A stretch of DNA of 49,522 nucleotides from assembly GCA_016208685.1 (NCBI GenBank), contig JACQXM010000017.1, positions 1-49,522 on the forward strand, in the 5' to 3' direction. Position numbers and translations under genes: made by a program. Origin of the DNA: Planctomycetota bacterium (GTDB lineage: Bacteria > Planctomycetota > Phycisphaerae > UBA1845). Below the pieces are notes generated by a model. The model saw only the letters and a list, made by a program, of their open reading frames with translations, did no database searches and had not been told where the DNA came from. Shown here in pieces: positions 43,698-49,522 of this stretch. Position 1 is the stretch's first letter. Every line of letters starts with the position of its first letter.

Positions 43698-43785
43698 AGT
43701 TCACCATCATATGTCACGGCGGTTTCTGAACGTCCGCATAATTACGCATAAATTGGCCGGCCCGCGAGGTTCCGGCGCCTCGCCG

Positions 43786-44838
43786 ATGCTGGAACGCCTT
43801 TTGCCCCTGAGTGATCCGGTGGTTACCAGCGCTCTCATCCTGTTGCTCGCGTTCCCAGCCGGGGGTCAACCCGAGGCGGCACCCAGGGTTCAACCACAGG
43901 AAGTCACGTTGTTGAACGTTTCCTACGACCCCACGCGCGAGTTCTACGTCGAGATCAACGCCGCCTTCGCGCGCCACTGGAAGCAGCGGACGGGGCAGAC
44001 GGTGTCCGTCCGGCAATCCCACGGCGGCTCCGGCAAGCAAGCGCGGTCGGTGATCGACGGGCTGGAGGCCGACGTAGTGACATTGGCGTTGGCGTACGAC
44101 ATCGACGCCATCGCCGAGCAAAGCGGGCTGATCGCCCGCGATTGGCAGAACCGGCTGCCGCACCACAGCGCCCCGTACACTTCAACGATCGTCTTCCTGG
44201 TCCGGCGCGGCAATCCGAAGGGCATCAAGGACTGGGAAGATCTGCTTCGGCCCGGTGTGTCGGTAATCACTCCCAACCCCAAAACCTCAGGCGGCGCCCG
44301 CTGGAACTACCTGGCGGCATGGGGATATGCCCTGCGGCGTTACGGCGGCGACGAGAACCGGGCGGAGGAGCTGGTGCGCGCGCTGTTTCGGAATGTGCCG
44401 GTGCTGGATTCCGGGGCCCGCGGCTCCATGACCACCTTTGCCCAGCGCGAAGTCGGCGACGTGCTTCTGTCTTGGGAGAACGAGGCCCTGCTGGCGGTGC
44501 GCGAGTTCGGCAAGGCGGGGTTGGAAATCGTGCTCCCCTCGGTGAGCATCCTCGCCGAACCTCCGGTGGCCGTAGTGGACAAAGTGGTGGCGGCGCACGG
44601 CACGCGATCCGTCGCCGAGGCGTATCTGGAGTTTCTGTATTCCCCGGAGGGACAGGATCTCGCGGGCAAGCACTTCTACCGCCCGCGCGACGAAGCCGCG
44701 GCGCGTCGCTATCAGGACCAGTTCCCGCAACTCACGCTGTTCACCGTCGACGAGATGTTCGGGGGGTGGGCAGAGGCGCAGCGAAAGCACTTTGACGACG
44801 GCGGCGTATTTGACCGCATCTATCAGCCCGGGCGATAG
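43786..44838 (+). CDS. sbp: Sulfate/thiosulfate ABC transporter substrate-binding protein
   Basis: 350 residues from the ATG at 43786, which opens a signal peptide ([12 protein letters not shown] core). An ATG at 43711 with GGAG upstream is the alternative, adding 25 residues to the N-terminus. The Sbp/CysP hallmarks are plain: [70 protein letters not shown] and a closing [11 protein letters not shown]. It captures sulfate in the periplasm for the permease pair and ATPase that follow. Molybdate-type ModA proteins lack these motifs and are shorter. Confidence 0.93.
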   Translation: MLERLLPLSDPVVTSALILLLAFPAGGQPEAAPRVQPQEVTLLNVSYDPTREFYVEINAAFARHWKQRTGQTVSVRQSHGGSGKQARSVIDGLEADVVTLALAYDIDAIAEQSGLIARDWQNRLPHHSAPYTSTIVFLVRRGNPKGIKDWEDLLRPGVSVITPNPKTSGGARWNYLAAWGYALRRYGGDENRAEELVRALFRNVPVLDSGARGSMTTFAQREVGDVLLSWENEALLAVREFGKAGLEIVLPSVSILAEPPVAVVDKVVAAHGTRSVAEAYLEFLYSPEGQDLAGKHFYRPRDEAAARRYQDQFPQLTLFTVDEMFGGWAEAQRKHFDDGGVFDRIYQPGR

Positions 44839-44867
44839 CTTGCTCGCGGAGGGGGGATCGCAGCCGC

Positions 44868-45710
44868 GTGAGGAACACCTGGACAAGACGGCGAGGCGTC
44901 CTGCCGGGCTTTGGCCTGACGCTAGGCTATGCGTCCTGTTACCTCGCCCTGGTGGTGCTCGTCCCGTTGGCGGCACTGGCCGCGAAGGCGACCTCGATGA
45001 CCTGGGAGCGGTTCTGGACCACGGTCACCGAGCCGCGCGTGGTTGCGTCGTACCGGCTGAGCCTGGGCGCCTCGCTGGCGGCGGCGCTCATCAACGCCGT
45101 TTTCGGGCTGATCACGGCGTGGGTGCTGGTGCGCTACCGGTTTCCCGGGCGCAGGCTGATCGATGCCCTGGTCGATCTGCCGTTTGCGCTTCCCACGGCG
45201 GTGGCGGGCATCGCGCTGACGTCCCTGTACGCCGGGAACGGGTGGTTCGGGCGGTACTTGGAAGCGTGCGGCGTGAAAGTGGCGTTTGCACCGCTGGGGG
45301 TCATGGTCGCGCTCACGTTCATCGGCCTGCCCTTCGTGGTGCGGACGGTGCAGCCGATTCTCGAGGACCTGGATCCGGAGATCGAGCAGGCCGCCGCCAG
45401 TCTCGGCGCCACGCGGCGGCAGGCCGTCGTGCGCGTGATCCTGCCCGAGCTCTGGCCGGCGCTGCTGACCGGCTTTGCCTTGGCCTTTGCCCGCGCCCTG
45501 GGGGAGTACGGCTCGGTAGTGTTTATTTCCGGGAACATGCCCATGCGAACCGAGATCACGCCGCTCCTGATCGTGGTGAAGCTGGAGCAGTATGACACCG
45601 CGGGTGCTGCGGCCATCGCCGTCGTGATGCTGGCGGCATCGTTCGCGCTGCTGCTGGCAATCAACGTCGTGCAATGGCGGTGCCTGCCCGCGGCGCGAGG
45701 AAGGGTGTAG
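44868..45710 (+). CDS. cysT: Sulfate ABC transporter permease CysT
   Basis: 280 residues from GTG at 44868, 29 bases after sbp. Six membrane helices with the permease coupling loop [23 protein letters not shown] (EAA motif, split here) and family-typical [34 protein letters not shown] and [18 protein letters not shown]. These closing motifs mark the CysT/CysU side of the heterodimer. The next permease starts only 7 bases later. Confidence 0.95.
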   Translation: MRNTWTRRRGVLPGFGLTLGYASCYLALVVLVPLAALAAKATSMTWERFWTTVTEPRVVASYRLSLGASLAAALINAVFGLITAWVLVRYRFPGRRLIDALVDLPFALPTAVAGIALTSLYAGNGWFGRYLEACGVKVAFAPLGVMVALTFIGLPFVVRTVQPILEDLDPEIEQAAASLGATRRQAVVRVILPELWPALLTGFALAFARALGEYGSVVFISGNMPMRTEITPLLIVVKLEQYDTAGAAAIAVVMLAASFALLLAINVVQWRCLPAARGRV

Positions 45711-45717
45711 GAGAGCG

Positions 45718-46623
45718 ATGTCCGCCATTGGCGCCATCTCCGGTGTTCAGCCAGGCGTGGCGGGTTCCGCGGCACTCACGGAGCCGCGGTGGGTTCGGGC
45801 GTCGGCGATCGCCGTCATGCTGCTGTTCATCGGTTGTTTCCTGGTGGTGCCGCTGGCGGCGGTGTTCGTCCAGGCCCTGGAACGCGGGCTGGGAGCGTAT
45901 GCGGCGGCGCTGGTGGAGCCGGACGCGCTGGCGGCGATTCGCCTGACATTGCTGACCGCGGCCATCACCGTGCCGTTGAACCTGGTGTTCGGAGTAGCGG
46001 CTGCCTGGGGCATCGCCAAGTTCGATTTCCCCGGCAAGAGCGTACTGATAACGCTGATTGACCTGCCGTTCGCGGTGTCGCCGGTAATCTCCGGGCTGCT
46101 GTACGTGCTGCTCTTCGGCCTGCACGGCTGGTTGGGGCCCTGGGCGGCGGAGCATGGGATCAGGATCATCTTCGCGGTGCCGGGTATCGTGCTGGCAACG
46201 CTCTTTGTCACGTTCCCCTTCGTCGCCCGCGAGCTCATTCCGCTCATGGAGGCACAGGGCACGGATGAAGAACAGGCGGCGCTGGCGCTGGGCGCCGGCG
46301 GTTGGCAAACCTTCTTCCGCGTCACGCTGCCCAACATCAAGTGGGGACTGTTGTACGGGGTGATCCTGTGCGACGCCCGGGCCATGGGAGAATTCGGCGC
46401 CGTGTCGGTGGTTTCGGGGCACATCCGCGGGCAGACCAACACCATGCCGCTGCACGTGGAGATTCTCTATAACGAATACAACTTCGGAGCGGCGTTCGCC
46501 GTCGCCTCGCTGCTGGCCATGCTGGCACTGGTCACCCTGGGACTCAAAGCCGTCGTGGAGGTCCGGTCCAGGCGGCAGCTTGCGGAGGCGTTGCGGCAGC
46601 GAGGGAGGGAGGGCGAGGCATGA
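45718..46623 (+). CDS. cysW: Sulfate ABC transporter permease CysW
   Basis: 301 residues. Six helices, the coupling loop [39 protein letters not shown], and [20 protein letters not shown] with [15 protein letters not shown], which are CysW-specific. It partners CysT. The CysA start overlaps its end (ATGA), implying coupled translation. The N-terminus is about 15 residues longer than usual; a later start is not excluded. Confidence 0.95.
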   Translation: MSAIGAISGVQPGVAGSAALTEPRWVRASAIAVMLLFIGCFLVVPLAAVFVQALERGLGAYAAALVEPDALAAIRLTLLTAAITVPLNLVFGVAAAWGIAKFDFPGKSVLITLIDLPFAVSPVISGLLYVLLFGLHGWLGPWAAEHGIRIIFAVPGIVLATLFVTFPFVARELIPLMEAQGTDEEQAALALGAGGWQTFFRVTLPNIKWGLLYGVILCDARAMGEFGAVSVVSGHIRGQTNTMPLHVEILYNEYNFGAAFAVASLLAMLALVTLGLKAVVEVRSRRQLAEALRQRGREGEA

Positions 46624-47762
46624 GCATCGAGGTACGGCACATCAGCAAGACCTTCGGATCGTTCACCGCTTTACACGACGTGTCCCTGGTGGTGCCCACG
46701 GGGTCTTTGGTAGCGCTGCTGGGGCCCTCGGGATCGGGCAAGACCACGCTGCTGCGGATCATCGCCGGGCTGGATTTTGCCGATGCCGGCAGCGGGCCGG
46801 TGCTGTTCCACAACGAAGACGTGGGCGACAGGCCCGCGGCGCAGCGCCGCGTGGGGTTCGTGTTCCAGCATTACGCCCTGTTTCGCCACCTTACCGTCTT
46901 CGAGAACGTGGCTTTCGGGCTGCGCGTGCGCCCGCGGCGCCTCCGTCCACCGCGCCGCGAGATTCGGCGGCGGGTGCGCGAACTGCTGGGCCTGGTGCAG
47001 CTCGACTGGCTGGCAGACCGATATCCATCCCAGCTTTCCGGCGGACAACGCCAGCGCGTGGCACTGGCGCGGGCGCTGGCGGTGGAACCCAACGTGCTCC
47101 TGCTTGACGAGCCCTTCGGCGCCCTGGATGCGAAGGTGCGTCTGGAACTGCGGCAGTGGCTGCGCCGGCTGCACGACGAGATACATGTCACCAGCGTGTT
47201 CGTCACCCACGACCAGGAGGAAGCGCTGGAGCTGGCGGACCGCGTGGTGGTGATGAACGGCGGGCGGATCGAGCAGGTGGGCGCACCGGATGAGGTCTTC
47301 CACGAACCCGCCAGCGAGTTTGTGATGGGCTTTCTGGGACAAGTCAACGTGTTCCACGGCCGGCTGGAGGCGGGGCGGGTGCGCTTCGGCGAGCTGGCGG
47401 TGGAGGTGCCGCCCGGCGAAGCGCCGCCCGGCGGAGACGTGCGCATTTTCGTCCGCCCCCACGACTGGCGGGTGGACCGTCGTGCCAACGGCGAGCCGAC
47501 GCTCCAGGCCGTCGTCTGCCGGCTGAACGCCGCGGGGCCGCACGCCCGGCTGCGTCTCACGACGCCCGCCGGCGAGTCCATCGACGTGGAGGTCCCCCAC
47601 GAACGATGCCGCGAGCTGGCACTGCACGTCGGTGCCCACGTTTTCCTGTCGCCGAAGCAGATCAAACTGTTTGCCAACGGCGGCGCCGCGTGCGGCGCCC
47701 GTTCCACGATCCGGGAGTTCGTGACGCAGGAGGATCGCAGCCTGCTTGCCACCGGACCATGA
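46620..47762 (+). CDS. cysA: Sulfate ABC transporter ATPase CysA
   Basis: 380 residues. Walker [11 protein letters not shown]-loop in [11 protein letters not shown], signature [16 protein letters not shown], Walker [15 protein letters not shown] and the switch His in [13 protein letters not shown] are all intact. A C-terminal TOBE-like regulatory domain (about 245-350; [11 protein letters not shown] is typical of CysA) follows. It powers the CysTW permease. The last 20 residues ([15 protein letters not shown]) are an extra tail. Confidence 0.95.
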   Translation: MSIEVRHISKTFGSFTALHDVSLVVPTGSLVALLGPSGSGKTTLLRIIAGLDFADAGSGPVLFHNEDVGDRPAAQRRVGFVFQHYALFRHLTVFENVAFGLRVRPRRLRPPRREIRRRVRELLGLVQLDWLADRYPSQLSGGQRQRVALARALAVEPNVLLLDEPFGALDAKVRLELRQWLRRLHDEIHVTSVFVTHDQEEALELADRVVVMNGGRIEQVGAPDEVFHEPASEFVMGFLGQVNVFHGRLEAGRVRFGELAVEVPPGEAPPGGDVRIFVRPHDWRVDRRANGEPTLQAVVCRLNAAGPHARLRLTTPAGESIDVEVPHERCRELALHVGAHVFLSPKQIKLFANGGAACGARSTIREFVTQEDRSLLATGP

Positions 47763-47797
47763 GGATGATCCCAACGGCACCAGCGGAAGGAGGAGCC

Positions 47798-48373
47798 ATG
47801 AAGGGCTCGGGAGATCACGAGGAGAAGGCAGGCGGGAAACGCCCCTGTGGGGGAGCCGCCCCTGGAGTGCGCCGGCGTCCCGTGGGAAACCGCGTCGGCG
47901 GGGCACGATGCTTGTCGGGCATGGCGCTGCTGGCCGGCGTGGCCCTGATCGCGACGGGGTGCAAGGCCGCGCACCTTACCGAAGTTCGCGGCAAGACCTC
48001 GTTCGGACCGGAGTTCCGCAACCGCGGCAACAACACCAGCGAGATCCGTTATGACGCCCGCCAGGCGCTCGAGTTCCGCCTCGACAACGGCTGGACCACG
48101 GGGCTGACCTATCGCCGCCGCGACATCGACGGCGGGAGCGGCGACAACGAGAACCTGTTCCTGTTCGAGGTGGGCTATCCCATCTGGCGGGCGCCGAAGA
48201 AGGAAGACGCGGCCGCCAGGCGGATCACACAGATGGAGAAGGAACTTCAAGAGCTTCGGGACACGGTGGCGGACCTGACCGCGGGGGGCGCCGGTACTTC
48301 CGGCTCGAAGCGTCCGGAGTCCGACCGCCCGGCCCCGGGGGAGCCGCCGCATCCCGGCGTCCCCGGCCCATGA
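47798..48373 (+). CDS. Lipoprotein with beta-strand pattern, end of sulfate operon
   Basis: 191 residues from the ATG at 47798, with GGAAGGAGGAG just upstream; it starts 35 bases after cysA. After a basic Gly-rich lead of about 38 residues comes a hydrophobic segment ending in the lipobox ALIATGC. The mature part shows alternating strands (EIRYDARQALEFRLDNGWTT, LTYRRRDIDGG, LFLFEVGYPIWR) as in outer-membrane strands, then a Glu/Lys coiled coil (QMEKELQELRDTVADL) and a Pro-rich end. No family recognised. Transcription with the sulfate genes hints at an envelope role in sulfate supply, which is inference. Confidence 0.75.
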   Translation: MKGSGDHEEKAGGKRPCGGAAPGVRRRPVGNRVGGARCLSGMALLAGVALIATGCKAAHLTEVRGKTSFGPEFRNRGNNTSEIRYDARQALEFRLDNGWTTGLTYRRRDIDGGSGDNENLFLFEVGYPIWRAPKKEDAAARRITQMEKELQELRDTVADLTAGGAGTSGSKRPESDRPAPGEPPHPGVPGP

Positions 48374-48384
48374 GGAGTCAGAAC

Positions 48385-48561
48385 ATGCATGGACGAAAAT
48401 ACGGCTGGTTGCTGATTGCCGGCCTGCTTGCGGCGCTCAGCGGTGGTTGCGTTGACGGCGTGAAGACCGGCTTCCAGGACGGCGTGGACGCCGCGGTCTC
48501 GGCGGTCGTTGAGAGCCTCCTGACCAACGCCCTGGACCCGGTCACGCCCGCCGACGAGTGA
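48385..48561 (+). CDS. Tiny lipoprotein
   Basis: 58 residues from the ATG at 48385; AGGAG at 48373-48377 fits this start rather than the ATG at 48370, which overlaps the previous stop. The signal MHGRKYGWLLIAGLLAALS ends in the lipobox SGGC (Cys22 region). The mature 36 residues (VDGVKTGFQDGVDAAVS, then VVESLLTNAL) form an amphipathic helix. Lipoproteins of this size and form are common in planctomycetes. It lies 12 bases after the preceding lipoprotein gene. Confidence 0.75.
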   Translation: MHGRKYGWLLIAGLLAALSGGCVDGVKTGFQDGVDAAVSAVVESLLTNALDPVTPADE

Positions 48562-48745
48562 CGGCGAGGGCGTTTCGGCGCATCGCGCCACGCAACCCGA
48601 CTCAGCGGGGGAACGCCGCGGTCGGTCCGTGCGGCGCCGCGCTGGAAGTAAAACGGGAGCGACGAACTCGCCGCCCCCGGGATCGTTTCCGGCGAGCTCC
48701 CTGCCGCCGGTCGGCAACAAGCTCAGCGCCTGCCGCGCTGGATCA

Positions 48746-49369
48746 TCAGGGTACGCAACCGGGAAGTGCATCGTGCTGGCACAGGCCGGTGCCGCCGTCA
48801 CAGAAGTCCGCGGTGCAGGTATTGCCATCATCGCAGGTGTTCAGCGCGTGGAAGCAGAAGCCGCTGTTGCAGGTGTCGGCCGTGCACAACGCGCCGTCGT
48901 CGCACTCGCTGTCGCTGGTGCAGGGTACGCCAACCGGACAATTGCCCGACAGACACCCGATGGCACGCAGCTCATCGAAGCTCACGTTGCTGGTGTTCCC
49001 GGCGTCGCCGTCCCAGCGGAAGATGCGAACCGTGGGATTGAACGCCGCGACGTCGAAGCTCACTTCGAACTCCCAGTGCCCGTTGCCCGAGGGGTTGGTG
49101 GTGATGGCCACGGGATCGGTCACGCCCGGATCGACCTGCACGCCGTAGGTGGTGCTGGGCAGGAAGCCGGTAATGTGCACGTTGATCTTGGTGCGCGGAT
49201 TCGAGTCGTCGTGGAACTTCATGTGAACCATGCCGTCGGCGTCCGGGTTCTCGGTGACACCGGGCCCGGCTGGGGTAAGTGACTTAATCTTCGTTGCCTT
49301 GGCATAGAGGACGCCTGCGGCCAAGCCACAGACAAGCAACCCCACCGCAATTCGATTGAATCTGAACAT
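48746..49369 (-). CDS. Secreted protein with Cys-rich C-terminal repeats
   Basis: 207 residues from the ATG at 49369, preceded by AGGAGGAAGG; the longer open frame upstream is not used. A signal peptide covers about 1-23. Residues 30-140 are predicted beta-rich (VHMKFHDDSNPRTKINVHI, GHWEFEVSFDVAAFNPTV), perhaps an Ig-like fold. The last 65 residues hold 13 Cys in CTSDSECDDGALCTADTC and CDDGNTCTADFC units, like the Cys-rich repeats of some myxobacterial and planctomycete surface proteins. All disulfides would form outside. No function known. Confidence 0.85.
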   Translation of the reverse strand: MFRFNRIAVGLLVCGLAAGVLYAKATKIKSLTPAGPGVTENPDADGMVHMKFHDDSNPRTKINVHITGFLPSTTYGVQVDPGVTDPVAITTNPSGNGHWEFEVSFDVAAFNPTVRIFRWDGDAGNTSNVSFDELRAIGCLSGNCPVGVPCTSDSECDDGALCTADTCNSGFCFHALNTCDDGNTCTADFCDGGTGLCQHDALPGCVP

Positions 49370-49464
49370 GGCCCTTCCTCCTGTGGAACAAGTTCGCCCG
49401 CGAGCCCTGGACCGTAGCGACGCGCCGCGCCCGACTCGCGGACCTTCGCCTGATAACCGGTTCA

Positions 49465-49492
49465 AGTGTACCCAAACGCGGGGGGGTTTCAA
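49465..49492 (-). promoter_or_regulatory. Sigma-70-type promoter of the Cys-rich protein gene
   Basis: On the minus strand TTGAAA (49492-49487), 16 bases, TACACT (49470-49465). Leader to the ATG about 90 bases. Confidence 0.5.
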
Positions 49493-49495
49493 AAG

Positions 49496-49511
49496 GAAAA
49501 GTGCACTTTTC
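49496..49511. promoter_or_regulatory. Perfect 16-bp palindrome upstream of that promoter
   Basis: GAAAAGTGCACTTTTC is its own reverse complement and ends three bases before the -35 box. AT-rich in a GC-rich surround, it looks like a binding site for a dimeric regulator. Confidence 0.55.
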
Positions 49512-49522
49512 GCGGGCGCGGC

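Noticed and set aside
43649..43785. A sigma-54 promoter for the sulfate operon
   Set aside because: TTGGC and TTTGC are present on the minus strand but 14 instead of 10 bases separate the GG and GC doublets. No correctly spaced pair was found on either strand.
43786..47762. Molybdate rather than sulfate transporter
   Set aside because: Two permeases with CysT and CysW motifs and an Sbp-type binding protein. Molybdate systems have one permease and a shorter ModA, and no ModE-like site is present.

Overview
The window is GC-rich bacterial chromosome that most resembles a planctomycete (Planctomycetota). The clues are two membrane proteins with a CPRCGYDL-type zinc ribbon, an ExbB/ExbD/ExbD operon with von Willebrand A and TPR proteins, tiny lipoproteins, a kinase-TPR fusion, DUF1573 and DUF4198 proteins, and short dispersed repeats of the kind that pepper planctomycete genomes. 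The phylum call is inference from gene content. I found no rRNA, tRNA, CRISPR array, transposase or phage gene.

Layout. 1-5.4 kb (minus): the edge of a type VI secretion locus, with hcp, vgrG, a LysM/peptidoglycan-binding-like protein and a cut-off coiled-coil protein. hcp is preceded by a near-perfect sigma-54 promoter. 5.9-14.3 kb (plus): a secreted prolyl oligopeptidase, a run of small membrane proteins behind a good sigma-70-type promoter, a zinc-ribbon membrane protein, a DUF1573 protein and a broken mini membrane protein. 14.6-19.6 kb (plus): a self-contained efflux operon, TetR then RND adaptor then RND pump, with a TetR-like operator just after the -10 box. 19.8-21.7 kb (minus): a double CDGSH iron-sulfur protein, IspH and a small membrane protein. 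21.9-26.7 kb (plus): Ser/Thr kinase-TPR, a lipoprotein, and an M28 peptidase with a PDZ domain.

26.9-34.0 kb (minus) is the most interesting part: a tightly packed operon of a TonB-anchored von Willebrand A protein, a TPR protein, ExbB, two ExbD and a large TPR protein. The vWA protein has the Ser-x3-His transmembrane signature of TonB but ends in a metal-binding vWA domain, so it may be a force-transducing TonB variant driven by the neighbouring proton-motive-force motor. 34.4-39.9 kb: a secreted helical protein, DprA, a DUF4198 protein and two membrane proteins. 40.1-42.0 kb: a tandem pair of CgeB-like glycosyltransferases. 42.1-48.6 kb: a sigma-54 activator divergent from a sulfate ABC transporter operon (binding protein, two permeases, ATPase) that runs on into two small lipoproteins; a palindromic operator array lies between the divergent units. 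48.7-49.4 kb (minus): a secreted Cys-rich protein whose promoter is capped by a perfect 16-bp palindrome.

Intergenic DNA carries at least three dispersed repeat families present in two or more copies here, several single-copy palindromes and an 18-bp tandem repeat. One repeat cluster sits inside the ExbBD operon. Start codons were moved downstream of the longest frame wherever a signal peptide, Shine-Dalgarno sequence or family alignment argued for it.
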